A DNA stretch of 64,000 nt from an uncultured Holophagaceae bacterium (GCA_903857495.1 CAIOFF010000020.1:62001-126000); one strand, 5' to 3'; shown: positions 8,610 to 18,240, counted from the first letter of the stretch. Notes: generated by a model from the letters alone, not told the origin. Translations and numbers: made by a program.

Positions 8610-9995
8610 TTAGGAAAAACCATAGCATCCAGCCGCGATCTTGGAATAGGTTAATTCGGCCTTGAGATCGAGGCCTCTCTGGATCAGCGCCAAGCTGGCG
8701 GACGGTAGCTGGAAGAAGTTGCGCGCCAGGGCGGCGTCTGCCGCGTAGGCCCGCCGCACCCCTTCGAGCGACCACTGCTCGGGGAAGGGCTCGTAGCGCA
8801 GGGGGGGCTCCCGCAGCCACCACTCCGTGAACCCGAAGTGCGCATGGTGGCGTTCGTAGACTTCCGTGCCCGGATACGGGACGAGCACCCCACGGGCGTT
8901 GAAGGAGGCCGCCAGGGGAGCCGCTTCCTGGAGGAAGGCAAGGGTGGTTCGCAGCTCCTGGTCCGTCTCGTCCGGCCAGCCGAACATGAGGTTGAGCATG
9001 CAGTGCAGCCCGATCGCCTGGGCGTCCCGCAGGACCTGCAGCACCCGCTCCACCGTCACTCCCTTGCCGATGCGCAGCAGCATGTCGGGATCACCACTCT
9101 CCATGCCGATATCAACCGACGTGCAACCGGCGGCCCGCATGCGGACCAGGAGATCCCGGTGCAGGTGGGCGGGGTGGGCGGTGCAGCTCCAGGTCACACG
9201 GCGAGGCAGGCTAGCCAGGGCCTCGCACAAGTCCTCGACCCGGCGACGGCCGACCGCGAAGGAATCATCGAAGAAGCTGAAGGAGACCAGGCCGATCGTC
9301 TCCTGCAGGCGCGTGATCTCGGCGCAGATGGCCCCGGGCGAGCGGTGGCGGAAGACCCGGCCGGTGACGTTGTTGCTGCAGAAGGTGCAGGCGGCGGGGC
9401 AGCCGCGGCTGGAGAGGAGGCCAGCCGGGGAGACGGGGTGGGAGGCGCCATACCAGGCCGGGTCGAAGAGCTCGAGCGCGTCCAGAGGGGAGGCGAGCGC
9501 GTCCAGGTCGGTCAGGAGGCCCCGGGCGGGATTGACCTCCGGTGAGCCGTCGGGTCCGCGCCAGACCAGGGACCGGACACTGGAGAGGGGGCGTCGGCCA
9601 TCCAGCGCGTCTGCCAGTTCCGTGAGCGTCTCCTCTCCCTCTCCGACCACGGCGAAGTCGAACCCGTGGGCGAGGGGTTCCCGGGGAACCACCGTGGGAT
9701 GGGGGCCACCGCAGACCAGCGGCGCGGTCAGGCCATGAGTGCGGAGGGCCGCGGCGAGGGCGTAGCTGTCCTGCACGAAGAGGGTCTTGGCGTGGATGCC
9801 CACGAGGGCGGGGTCGAAGGCTCGGACCAACTGGGCGATGGTCTCGGGAGTCTTGGGCGCGAAGGGCGCAGAGGCATCCAGCAGGGCCACCTCGTGCCCG
9901 GCTCGGCGCAACGCGGCCGCCAGGTAAGCGAAGGCCAGCAGCGGGGTCCGGATGGGTTCATCCGTGGCCGGATTCAGGAGGAAGACGCGTGCCAT
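8610..9995 (-). CDS. Radical SAM protein with N-terminal cobalamin-binding-type domain
   Basis: A 461-aa enzyme. Residues 1-135 have the B12-binding-like Rossmann pattern of this superfamily (LLNPATDEPIRTPLLAFAYL, LVCGGPHPTVVPRE, FAVVGEGEETLTEL). The radical SAM barrel carries the 4Fe-4S motif SSRGCPAACTFCSNN (CxxxCxxC), and later SFFDDSF and GMESGDPDMLLRIGKG support SAM binding. Such enzymes do methyl transfers or ring and chain rearrangements on lipids or natural products; the substrate cannot be inferred here. The DxHxxG motif for base-off B12 is not clear. It lies 87 bases downstream of the PhyH-type gene and just upstream of two unknown exported proteins. Confidence 0.85.
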   Translation of the reverse strand: MARVFLLNPATDEPIRTPLLAFAYLAAALRRAGHEVALLDASAPFAPKTPETIAQLVRAFDPALVGIHAKTLFVQDSYALAAALRTHGLTAPLVCGGPHPTVVPREPLAHGFDFAVVGEGEETLTELADALDGRRPLSSVRSLVWRGPDGSPEVNPARGLLTDLDALASPLDALELFDPAWYGASHPVSPAGLLSSRGCPAACTFCSNNVTGRVFRHRSPGAICAEITRLQETIGLVSFSFFDDSFAVGRRRVEDLCEALASLPRRVTWSCTAHPAHLHRDLLVRMRAAGCTSVDIGMESGDPDMLLRIGKGVTVERVLQVLRDAQAIGLHCMLNLMFGWPDETDQELRTTLAFLQEAAPLAASFNARGVLVPYPGTEVYERHHAHFGFTEWWLREPPLRYEPFPEQWSLEGVRRAYAADAALARNFFQLPSASLALIQRGLDLKAELTYSKIAAGCYGFS

Positions 9996-10082
9996 CCGGG
10001 AAGTCTAGTGCAGCTCGCCAGAGATGCCGGGCTTAAGTTGGGTCATGGGGAGGTGGGCGATTGCATGCTCCCGGCCCGCTGC

Positions 10083-10799
10083 TCAGTCCGCCTTCTTGCG
10101 ATACCGGCAGTCCACCGACACCCTGAGCCGCCTCGGATCCCGGTTGTGCTGGGCGGCGTGGATGGTCAGCGGGTGGAAGAGCAGGACGTCCCCGAGGCGG
10201 AAATCCGAGCCAGCCCACTCCGTGCCCTCGGGCACCGCCATGCCGCTGACGCCGGGTCCGTGCGGCCGCAACCCGGCGAGGTGGCTGCCGGGAATCAGCC
10301 GCAGGGCGCCGAGGCTGCCGGGGCAGTCGCCCAGGGGGATCCAGGCGGTCCAGGAGCCGGACCCGGCCTGGTGGTAGTAGGCCTGGTCCTGGTGCGGGCG
10401 GGTGGTGTGCGCTTCCGAAGCCGGGAAGGCCAGACGGCAGACCTCGCCGCAGCGGGACTGGATCGGTCCGCCCAGGCAGCGCTCGAGGAGCGTGATCAGG
10501 GCCGGGTGCTCTCGCAGGGCGTCGAACTCCCTTCGGCTCTGCACGCCCACCTGCAAGGCCACAAAGCACGGGTCGTCGTAGCTCGGGGTCTGCAGACCAG
10601 GGCGGGCGATGCCTTCCATGAGCTCGCTCTCGGGGTTGAGGAGATCCAGGTCGGCCGCCTGCTGCAGCAGGATTCGCCGGAGCATCCTCAGGTCCTCGAC
10701 AGGCAGCAGCTCCCGGACAAAGAGGTAGCCGAGGTCCTCGGCCTGGGCGCGGAGGGCGTTGGAAGGGAGGCGTTCAGGGTCGGCGGTCAGGAATTCCAT
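10083..10799 (-). CDS. Phytanoyl-CoA dioxygenase (PhyH) family protein
   Basis: A 238-aa Fe(II)/2-oxoglutarate oxygenase. The iron ligands are visible: HxD in RPHQDQAYYH and the distal His in HPLTIHAAQHNRDPRRLRVS, whose Arg would hold 2-oxoglutarate. WIPLGDCPGSLGALRLIPGSH is the characteristic middle strand of the family. There is no signal peptide. PhyH relatives hydroxylate many small molecules, so the substrate is unknown. Being followed by a radical SAM enzyme on the same strand suggests a short tailoring pathway. The gene is divergent from mrp. Confidence 0.85.
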   Translation of the reverse strand: MEFLTADPERLPSNALRAQAEDLGYLFVRELLPVEDLRMLRRILLQQAADLDLLNPESELMEGIARPGLQTPSYDDPCFVALQVGVQSRREFDALREHPALITLLERCLGGPIQSRCGEVCRLAFPASEAHTTRPHQDQAYYHQAGSGSWTAWIPLGDCPGSLGALRLIPGSHLAGLRPHGPGVSGMAVPEGTEWAGSDFRLGDVLLFHPLTIHAAQHNRDPRRLRVSVDCRYRKKAD

Positions 10800-10924
10800 G
10801 GGCTACTCCATGCAGGTCCTCGTCCTAATTGTTTTGGAGCGTCCCTCCACTATAACGGGCTGAGGCCTGATGCCTGTTTCGACTTCTATCCGGCCCGTGG
10901 CAGACTGGGGGGCTGGAGACACGC

Positions 10925-11959
10925 ATGACGAAGATCAGCCGCGCCGCCCTGTTCGAAGCCCTCAACGGTTATGTGGTCCCCGGGACCACGGGCACCCTCG
11001 CCAACCTCAAGGCGCTGAAGGGCATTGATGTCACCGAAGGCAAGGTCACGGTGCTGCTCCAGCTCATGGAGTCCTACCAGGACCGGGTCCAGGCAATCAA
11101 GCAGGCCCTGGAGGAGCTGATCCTCAGCCAGCCCGGTGTCGAAGCCGCCGAGATCGAGATCGGCTGGGAGAAGACCGCCCAGGTGGAGTTCAAGAACCTG
11201 ATCCCCGGCATCAAGCGCTGCGTGGTGGTCGGCTCCGGCAAGGGCGGCGTCGGTAAGAGCACGGTCACCATCAACCTGGCGCTGGCCATGTCCCAGCTGG
11301 GCCTCAAGGTGGGCCTGCTGGACTCGGACATCTATGGCCCCTCAGTACCGATGATGCTGGGGCTGAAGGACTCGCCCCTGGCCACCCCCGAGGGGCAGAT
11401 CCTCCCCCTGGACGCCTTCGGCCTGAAGGTCATGTCCATGGGTGTGCTCATCGAGGAGGACCGCCCGGTCATCTGGCGCGGCGCCATGCTGAACAAGGCC
11501 CTGCAGCAGTTCCTGAAGGACGTGGCCTGGGGCGACCTCGACGTGCTCTTCATCGACCTGCCCCCGGGCACGGGCGATGTGCAACTCACCCTGATCCAGA
11601 ACGCCCAGGTGGACGGCGCGGTCATCGTCAGCACGCCCCAGGACGTGGCGTTCCTCGACGCGCGGAAGGCCATCGGCATGTTCGGGACGGTGAAGGTGCC
11701 GATCCTCGGCATCATCGAGAACATGAGCAGCTTCATCTGCCCGGGCTGCGGCCAGGAGACCCAGATCTTCGGCCACGGCGGCGTGAAGGCCGCGGCCCTG
11801 CGCATGGATCTGCCCTTCCTGGGCGAGGTGCCCATCGACCTCGCCATCCGCGAGGGCGGCGACAGCGGCAAGCCGCTGGTGGTGGAACACCCGGACAGTC
11901 CCCAGACCCTGGTCTTCAAGGGAATGGCAGACACCCTGAAGAGCGTCCTGGGACTCTGA
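10925..11959 (+). CDS. mrp: Mrp/ApbC/NBP35-type P-loop ATPase, Fe-S cluster carrier
   Basis: A 344-aa cytoplasmic protein. The N-terminal 85 residues form a MIP18/DUF59-type domain. The ATPase domain has the deviant Walker A VVGSGKGGVGKSTVTINLA, LLDSDIYGPSVPMMLG (Walker A') and the late LFIDLPPGTGDVQLT motif. The bridging-cluster CxxC is CPGCG in FICPGCGQETQIFG. The family assembles and hands over Fe-S clusters. ATG with a ggaga site upstream. Followed after 14 bases by the thioesterase gene, then by the channel gene one base further on, so these three may be one transcript. Confidence 0.93.
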   Translation: MTKISRAALFEALNGYVVPGTTGTLANLKALKGIDVTEGKVTVLLQLMESYQDRVQAIKQALEELILSQPGVEAAEIEIGWEKTAQVEFKNLIPGIKRCVVVGSGKGGVGKSTVTINLALAMSQLGLKVGLLDSDIYGPSVPMMLGLKDSPLATPEGQILPLDAFGLKVMSMGVLIEEDRPVIWRGAMLNKALQQFLKDVAWGDLDVLFIDLPPGTGDVQLTLIQNAQVDGAVIVSTPQDVAFLDARKAIGMFGTVKVPILGIIENMSSFICPGCGQETQIFGHGGVKAAALRMDLPFLGEVPIDLAIREGGDSGKPLVVEHPDSPQTLVFKGMADTLKSVLGL

Positions 11960-11973
11960 GGTAGACTCAACCG

Positions 11974-12417
11974 ATGCCCCGACCGCTGATCCCCGAGACC
12001 TTGGCTCCGGATCTTACGGAGCGGCTCCGCGCGCGGTTTCATCCCTGGGAGCTCATCAAGGACTGGGGACTTACCGTCGAGTCCACGGAGCCCGGCGGCG
12101 CCATCATGCGACTGCTGCCGACCAAGGCAGTGCTGAACAGCTCCAGGGGCATCGTGAACGGCGGGGTGCTGGCCACCATGGCCGACATGGTGGGGGCCAT
12201 GGCCCTCAGCACGGCCTTCGACGGCGCCATGCCCTTCGCCACCTCGGACCTGCACATCCGCTACCTGGAGCCCGCCAAGGGCGAGGTCCTGGGCGAGGGC
12301 AGGGTGATCCGGTTCTCGGGTCGCGGCGCCATTGTCGAGTGCCGCCTCACCTGCGGGGGCAGCCTGGTCGCGCTATGCACCGCCAACTTCGCCATCAAGC
12401 ATGGCCTGGGCGGCTAA
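11974..12417 (+). CDS. PaaI-family hotdog-fold thioesterase
   Basis: A 147-aa single hotdog domain. The conserved segment SSRGIVNGGVLATMADMVGA contains the NGG loop and the acidic residue on the long central helix typical of PaaI-type acyl-CoA thioesterases. LHIRYLEPAKGEVLGEGRV is the following beta sheet. Substrate unknown. It sits between mrp and a K+ channel gene that starts one base after its stop. Confidence 0.85.
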   Translation: MPRPLIPETLAPDLTERLRARFHPWELIKDWGLTVESTEPGGAIMRLLPTKAVLNSSRGIVNGGVLATMADMVGAMALSTAFDGAMPFATSDLHIRYLEPAKGEVLGEGRVIRFSGRGAIVECRLTCGGSLVALCTANFAIKHGLGG

Positions 12418-12418
12418 G

Positions 12419-13471
12419 ATGCGGCTGAACGGGCCCTTTCCCCTGCCGTCCCGGAACCCTGATGCGGATGCTCCCCTGGTGCGGCTGCGGTACACCCTGG
12501 TGCTGCTGGCCGTGGTCATCCTGGCGGGCGCGCTGGGCTATCACCTCCTGGCCCACCTGGGCACCCTGGACGCCTTCTACATGGCGATCACCACCCTGTT
12601 CACGGTGGGCTTCCGCGAGATGGGCGACGTCAATGCCTATACCAAAGTGTTCACGATCTTCTACCTCATCGTCGGCCTGGGTGTGGCCACCTACGCCCTC
12701 TCGAACCTCACGGCCCTGCTCCTCGAGGGTGACCTCCGGGGCTACCTCATGGAGCGCCGCATGCTGAAGCGCCTGGACGACCTCAAGGACCACGTCATTG
12801 TCTGCGGCTTCGGCAAGATGGGCTTCCAGGCTGCCTGGGAGCTGAAGAAGGCGGGTGTCCCCTTCGTGATCATCGAGCAGGACGAGACCAAGGGCCGCAG
12901 CCCCCGCTTCTCCGGCGAGCTGATCCTCTACGGCAACGCCATGGATGACCTCACCCTGGAGCGCGCCGGGGTCCGCCACGCGCGGGGGCTGATCACCGCC
13001 CTCACCACGGACGCGGACAACGTGCTGGTGACCCTCACGGTGAAGCAGATCCGCCCCGACATGCCCGTGGTGGCGCGCAGCGCGAAGCTGGGCACCGAGC
13101 GGCAGCTGCGGGCCGCGGGTGCCGACCACATCGTCAGCCCCTACGAGATCGGCGGGCGCCGCATGGCGGGCCTGCTCCTGAAGCCCGAGATGATGAACTT
13201 CTTCGACGTGGTGCTGCAGCAGGAGCAGCTGGAGCTGGGCCTCGAGCGCATCACCATCGCGCCTGCCTCGCCCCTGGTCGGCCAGACCCTCCGGGAAGCG
13301 CGGCTCCGGCACGCCACGGGGGCGCTGCTGGTGGGACTTGTCCACCCTGGGGCGGGGCTCCGCTTCAATCCTTCCGGAGATGAGCGCTTCCAGGCGGGGG
13401 ACGAGATCCTGATCATGGGGCCAGCCGAGGCCCTGGAGATCCTGACCAAGCTGGCCGAGGGCAAGGTCTAG
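12419..13471 (+). CDS. Two-TM potassium channel with RCK (TrkA-N and TrkA-C) domains
   Basis: A 350-aa membrane protein. TM1 is about residues 26-48 and TM2 about 78-100, with a pore loop between them (FYMAITTLFTVGF). The RCK domain starts at DHVIVCGFGKMGFQAAWELK, a nucleotide-binding GxGxxG, and a TrkA-C domain follows (about 260-345). The selectivity filter reads T62-V-G-F-R-E instead of the usual TVGYG/TVGFG: an Arg sits where the last filter glycine is expected. The ATG overlaps nothing and lies one base after the thioesterase stop, so translation is probably coupled. The channel-family call is firm; K+ selectivity is less so. Confidence 0.85.
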   Translation: MRLNGPFPLPSRNPDADAPLVRLRYTLVLLAVVILAGALGYHLLAHLGTLDAFYMAITTLFTVGFREMGDVNAYTKVFTIFYLIVGLGVATYALSNLTALLLEGDLRGYLMERRMLKRLDDLKDHVIVCGFGKMGFQAAWELKKAGVPFVIIEQDETKGRSPRFSGELILYGNAMDDLTLERAGVRHARGLITALTTDADNVLVTLTVKQIRPDMPVVARSAKLGTERQLRAAGADHIVSPYEIGGRRMAGLLLKPEMMNFFDVVLQQEQLELGLERITIAPASPLVGQTLREARLRHATGALLVGLVHPGAGLRFNPSGDERFQAGDEILIMGPAEALEILTKLAEGKV

Positions 13472-13484
13472 GCGGGAATCCCGC

Positions 13485-14975
13485 TCAGGGCTTGGCGGCT
13501 GCGGTTGCCGGCGGGGCCGGGGTCCGGGCCACGATCCCGTGGGGCAGGCGGCCCTCCATGTTCAACAGTTCCCAGGCGGTGACGGCCATGGCCTGGGCGC
13601 CCTGGATCAGCTGGTCCGGGCGCAGGTGGTCCGGGAAGTCCATCTGGCTGTGGTGGGTGCCATCGAAGTAGTCCACGGGCTCCTGGATGGCCGCGAAGGC
13701 GGGCACCCCGGCGCGGTCGTAGGAGGCGTGGTCGGTGCCGTTCATGGTCCGCAGGGGCAGCTCGCGCACGCCGAGGTCATTGAGGGGGGCGATGGCCTGG
13801 GCCATGAGGCCCCGGCAGTTCTCGCGGCCCTGGAGCTCGAAGCCCTTGACCATGCCCGTGCCCATGTCGTGCACGATGACCGCCTGGATGGCGTCCAGCT
13901 CGGCCTTGTGGGCTTCCACGTAGGCCCGGGAGCCCAGCAGGCCCTGCTCCTCGCCGCTCCACAGGATGATGCGCAGGGTGCGCCGGGGCTTGAGGCCCGT
14001 GGCCTGCAGGGCTCGCAGCACCTCCAGGCACACGGCGCTGCCGGTGGCGTTGTCCGTGGCGCCGGTGCCCAGGTCCCAGCTGTCCAGGTGGCCGCCGACG
14101 ATGACCACTTCGTTCGCCTTGTCCGTGCCCTTGATCTCGGCGACGACGTTGTGGGCCTGGACCGGCTTGGCCGAGAAGGAGCCGCCGAGAGAGAGCTCCA
14201 GCCGCACCGGCTCCTGCCGCGCCACCTGGCGCAGCAGCATGCGGTAGGGCTCCTGCGGCACGTAGGCGGCGGGCAGGGCGGGCTTCTTGGGATCGCGTCC
14301 CGCGCCACTGGTGGTGAAGCTCAGGCCGTTCTTCCGGCCGGACATGGACAGGGTCGCCAGGGCGCCCTCGTCGATGAGGAACTGGGTCATGGCGGTCTGC
14401 TCAGCCTGGAAGGCCGCCATGTCGCCACCCCCGCGACGCCCCAGGGGCGGTCGCTTGTCATCGGGGTTGCTGCGCAGCAGGATCCGCCCCTTCAGGCGGC
14501 CCTTGAAGGCCTGCAGCTCCTCCAGGTTGCGGGCGTCCACCAGCAGCAGCTCGCCCTGCACGGGGCCCTTGGTGGCCGGCGACCAGGCCAGCTGATCCAC
14601 ACGGAACCGGAGGCCGTTCTGGGTGAGCAGGCGGGCGCTGTCCGTACCCCGGGTCCACGCCAGCCCGAAGTCGTAGGCCTCTTCGTGGACGTTCACGGCG
14701 CCAAGGGCCTTCGCCTCGGCCATGGCCCAGGCCTGGGCGCGCCGCAGCGGCTCCGAGCCCGTGAGGCGGGGGCCGATCATGTCCGCCAGGTATTCCACCC
14801 GCGCCACCACGGCGGAGCGTTCCTTGATCTCCCGCAGCAGCTTGCCGGCGGGGGTATCCGGGTAGCTGGCCAGCACAGGCACCGGGGAAGGGGCTGGCGC
14901 GGTGGGCTGGAAGGGGGACTGGGCCTGGAGGGCAGCGGTCAGGGCAACGGTCAGCAGGACTGGATTGGGCCGCAT
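13485..14975 (-). CDS. Secreted M28-family zinc peptidase
   Basis: A 496-aa exported exopeptidase. Signal peptide at residues 1-19 (VLLTVALTAALQAQ). A protease-associated-type insert lies at about 120-260. The M28 catalytic domain carries the zinc ligands: VGGHLDSWDLGTGATDNATG (His, Asp), WSGEEQGLLGS (Glu pair), NGTDHASYD, and a final His in DGTHHSQMDF. The C-terminal tail is Pro/Ala rich. It converges with the channel gene (13-base gap) and is divergent from the arsenic operon. Confidence 0.9.
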   Translation of the reverse strand: MRPNPVLLTVALTAALQAQSPFQPTAPAPSPVPVLASYPDTPAGKLLREIKERSAVVARVEYLADMIGPRLTGSEPLRRAQAWAMAEAKALGAVNVHEEAYDFGLAWTRGTDSARLLTQNGLRFRVDQLAWSPATKGPVQGELLLVDARNLEELQAFKGRLKGRILLRSNPDDKRPPLGRRGGGDMAAFQAEQTAMTQFLIDEGALATLSMSGRKNGLSFTTSGAGRDPKKPALPAAYVPQEPYRMLLRQVARQEPVRLELSLGGSFSAKPVQAHNVVAEIKGTDKANEVVIVGGHLDSWDLGTGATDNATGSAVCLEVLRALQATGLKPRRTLRIILWSGEEQGLLGSRAYVEAHKAELDAIQAVIVHDMGTGMVKGFELQGRENCRGLMAQAIAPLNDLGVRELPLRTMNGTDHASYDRAGVPAFAAIQEPVDYFDGTHHSQMDFPDHLRPDQLIQGAQAMAVTAWELLNMEGRLPHGIVARTPAPPATAAAKP

Positions 14976-15061
14976 GTGGAGGACTCCCGGGTGAGGTCTT
15001 TCCAGAAAACCTCATGTTGTGAGGCATGACAAGGAGTTATCGCAGAGGTAGACTGGTTCTG

Positions 15062-15077
15062 TTCGCAAATACGAGAA
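15062..15077 (+). promoter_or_regulatory. Possible ArsR operator upstream of the first arsR
   Basis: The sequence ttcgcaaatacgagaa is an imperfect inverted repeat (TTCG with CGA/GAA arms) directly before the arsR start codon. It resembles the site before the third arsR at 22486-22507, which also has CG-x-AAAT followed by a CGA and AAT block. Autorepression by ArsR proteins is the family norm; binding here is inferred. Confidence 0.35.
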
Positions 15078-15461
15078 ATGACGATGAACTCCCTCCGGCC
15101 TCTGGTCGAACTCCTGAAAGCCCTGGCGCATCCCGTGCGCCTGCGCATCCTCGCCCTGCTGCGGGACGGGGAGCTCTGCGTCTGCCAGGTGGCGGAGATC
15201 CTGCGGCTGGCCCCCTCCACCGTCTCCGAGCACCTGACGGACCTGCGCCGCGCGGGCCTGGTGCAGGAGCGCAAGGTGGGCCGCTGGGTGCACGTCGCCC
15301 TGACCGACGCCGCCGCCTCCCGCGCGGTGCTCGAGAGCCTCTGGCCGCTCATGGCCTCGGCCGCTGCGGAGCTGGACCGGGACCAGGTCCATGCCCGCGA
15401 AGTTCGTTGCTCTGCCACTGCGCCCGTCCCCTATTCCGACCCGGTCGCAGATCCTGTCTGA
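15078..15461 (+). CDS. arsR: ArsR/SmtB-family metalloregulator
   Basis: A 127-aa winged-helix repressor. KALAHPVRLRILALLRDGELCVCQVAEIL holds the ELCVC motif, in which Cys-x-Cys on helix 3 binds As(III)/Sb(III) in classical ArsR. PSTVSEHLTDLRRAGLV is the recognition helix and the wing follows. A C-terminal extension of about 30 residues adds one more Cys. Starts at ATG 15078; an in-frame ATG at 15084 is possible because no clear ribosome site precedes either. It leads the plus-strand arsenic operon. Confidence 0.9.
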   Translation: MTMNSLRPLVELLKALAHPVRLRILALLRDGELCVCQVAEILRLAPSTVSEHLTDLRRAGLVQERKVGRWVHVALTDAAASRAVLESLWPLMASAAAELDRDQVHAREVRCSATAPVPYSDPVADPV

Positions 15462-15491
15462 CCCCTTCTTAAACCCCTCCAAGGAGCCTCC

Positions 15492-15869
15492 ATGACCACT
15501 CAGACCGCCCCCCAGGCCGACACCGGGCTTGCCGAGATCACCCTGAACCTCGTCGCCCTTGGCGCGGCGGTGGGCGCCAACGCCGAGCGGGCCTTCCGGG
15601 CCCACACCTCCCGCCTTGAGGCCCTGGGCGTCTCCAAGGACGACATGATCCAGGCCGTGAACATGGCCCTGCGCGTCAAGGGCGATCCCCACCAGATGAT
15701 GCTGGCCCTGGCGGAGACCACCCTCACCGAGGGCGGCGGCTGCTGCGGCGGGGGCGGCTGCTGCGAGACCGAGGGCAAAGAGAAGGGCGACTGCGGCGAC
15801 GACTGCGCCTGCGAAGCCGAGGGCAAGGAAAAGGGCGACTGCGGCGACGACTGCGGCTGCTCGAAATAG
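15492..15869 (+). CDS. AhpD-like helical protein with a cysteine-rich repeat tail
   Basis: A 125-aa protein. Residues 1-75 (LNLVALGAAVGANAERAFRAHTS...DMIQAVNMALRVKG) look like the helical core of the carboxymuconolactone decarboxylase/AhpD family but lack its CxxC active site. The tail holds 10 cysteines in 35 residues: GGGCCGGGGCC, then two near-identical 16-residue units, EGKEKGDCGDDCACEA and EGKEKGDCGDDCGCSK (48-bp DNA repeat at 15771 and 15819). Such a tail should bind thiophilic metal or arsenite. It has a strong aaggag site and sits between two arsR genes. The function as an arsenic chaperone or sink is inference; I know no named family for the whole protein. Confidence 0.75.
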   Translation: MTTQTAPQADTGLAEITLNLVALGAAVGANAERAFRAHTSRLEALGVSKDDMIQAVNMALRVKGDPHQMMLALAETTLTEGGGCCGGGGCCETEGKEKGDCGDDCACEAEGKEKGDCGDDCGCSK

Positions 15870-15925
15870 GCTTCCCGGAACCTTGGAAAAGCCCGGGCAG
15901 GTCAACATTGGGGTCTTGATTTCTT

Positions 15926-15937
15926 ATTTCTAGAAAT
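15926..15937. promoter_or_regulatory. Palindromic operator candidate before the second arsR
   Basis: The 12-mer atttctagaaat is a perfect palindrome in an AT-rich stretch (15919-15948) about 15 bases before the arsR start codon. The position fits a repressor site over an internal promoter, which would let the second half of the operon be controlled separately. Confidence 0.5.
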
Positions 15938-15952
15938 TTAGAATTAAGTCCC

Positions 15953-16276
15953 ATGACTTCCACCGACCTCGTCCTCTCCCACATCACCCGACAGCTGAAG
16001 GCCCTGGCCCATGGCGGCCGGCTGGCCATCGTCCGCGCCGTGGTGCAGGGCCCCGTGGAGGGCACCCCGGCGGGGCAGATCCAGGCCAGGGTGGGCCTGC
16101 CCGCCTCGACCCTCAGCCACCACCTGGCGGACCTCACGGAGGCCGGGCTGCTCCGGGCCAGCCGGCAGGGCACGACCATCCGCTATGCCGCCTGCTTCGA
16201 TCAGCTGCGAGCCCTGACGGACTACCTCTGGCAGGACTGCTGCGGCGGCGGCTGTCGGGATCCCCACTGTCTTTGA
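15953..16276 (+). CDS. arsR: ArsR-family regulator with C-terminal cysteine cluster
   Basis: A 107-aa winged-helix protein. RQLKALAHGGRLAIVRAVVQG and LPASTLSHHLADLTEAGLL give the HTH. It lacks the ELCVC motif on helix 3. Instead four cysteines are at the C-terminus (QDCCGGGCRDPHCL), as in ArsR types whose As(III) site moved to the end of the protein. Start ATG at 15953. The next gene, arsM, follows 14 bases after the stop. A palindrome lies just upstream. Confidence 0.88.
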   Translation: MTSTDLVLSHITRQLKALAHGGRLAIVRAVVQGPVEGTPAGQIQARVGLPASTLSHHLADLTEAGLLRASRQGTTIRYAACFDQLRALTDYLWQDCCGGGCRDPHCL

Positions 16277-16290
16277 TCCAAGGAGCCCCG

Positions 16291-17127
16291 ATGGAATCCA
16301 CCCCGCATCCCACCCACCTGAAGATCCAGGACGCCTACGGCAAGATCGCCAGCATCGGCGGCGGCTGCTGCGGCCCGCAGTCGGGCTGCTGCGGGGGCGG
16401 CCGGGCCGGGGAGGTTGCTCAGGGTGTCGGCTACTCGGCTGACGATCTGGCCTCTCTCCCCGAGGGGGCCAACCTTGGGCTGTCCTGTGGCAACCCCACG
16501 GCCCTGGCTGAGCTGAAGGCCGGGGAGGTCGTGCTGGACCTTGGCAGCGGGGCAGGCATGGACGCGTTCCTGGCGGCCCAGCGGGTCGGGCCTGAGGGCC
16601 ACGTGCACGGCGTCGACATGACGCGGGAGATGCTGGCCAAGGCCCGCGCCAACGCCGCGGAGTTCCGCCGCCGCACGGGCCTGGGCAACGTGACCTTCCA
16701 CCAAGGCCAGATCGAGGCCATCCCCTTGCCGGATGCCTCCGTGGATGTGGTGCTCTCCAACTGCGTGCTGAACCTGAGCCCGGACCAGCCCAAGGTCTGG
16801 CGCGAGATTGCCCGGGTGCTGAAGCCCAGAGGACGGGTGTCCATCTCGGACATGGTGCTGCTGCAGCCCCTGCCCGAGGCCGTTCAGGAAAGCGTCCAGG
16901 CCCTGGTGGGCTGCATCGCCGGCGCGCCCCTCCTGACGGACCTGCAGGCCATGACCGCCGCCGCAGGCCTGGTGGACCGGGCCTTCACCCCCAAGGGCGA
17001 GGCCATCGAGGCGATGCTGCCCGTGGACGACCCGCTGATCGATCACCTGCTGGCCCTGCTCCCGGCGGGCACGAAGCCGTCGGACTTCATCACCAGCATG
17101 ATCATCTCCGCCCGAAAATTGGCCTAG
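16291..17127 (+). CDS. arsM: Arsenite S-adenosylmethionine methyltransferase
   Basis: A 278-aa class I methyltransferase that methylates As(III) with SAM. SAM motif I is VLDLGSGAGMDAFLAA. The three arsenite-binding cysteines of ArsM appear as Cys66 (LSCGNP), Cys158 (LSNCVLNL) and Cys208 (VGCIAGA). The N-terminus carries the ArsM-type GGGCCG plus a second SGCCGGG. Starts at ATG 16291 with aaggag upstream. Between arsR and acr3, so methylation is part of this operon's response. Confidence 0.95.
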   Translation: MESTPHPTHLKIQDAYGKIASIGGGCCGPQSGCCGGGRAGEVAQGVGYSADDLASLPEGANLGLSCGNPTALAELKAGEVVLDLGSGAGMDAFLAAQRVGPEGHVHGVDMTREMLAKARANAAEFRRRTGLGNVTFHQGQIEAIPLPDASVDVVLSNCVLNLSPDQPKVWREIARVLKPRGRVSISDMVLLQPLPEAVQESVQALVGCIAGAPLLTDLQAMTAAAGLVDRAFTPKGEAIEAMLPVDDPLIDHLLALLPAGTKPSDFITSMIISARKLA

Positions 17128-17139
17128 CCGGAGGCTCCC

Positions 17140-18237
<1,098 letters not shown>

Positions 18238-18240
18238 GCC

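Noticed and set aside
15771-15866. Direct 48-bp repeats considered as a CRISPR-like or mobile repeat
   Set aside because: The units are in frame, encode the Cys-rich tail and have no spacers between them; they are coding repeats.
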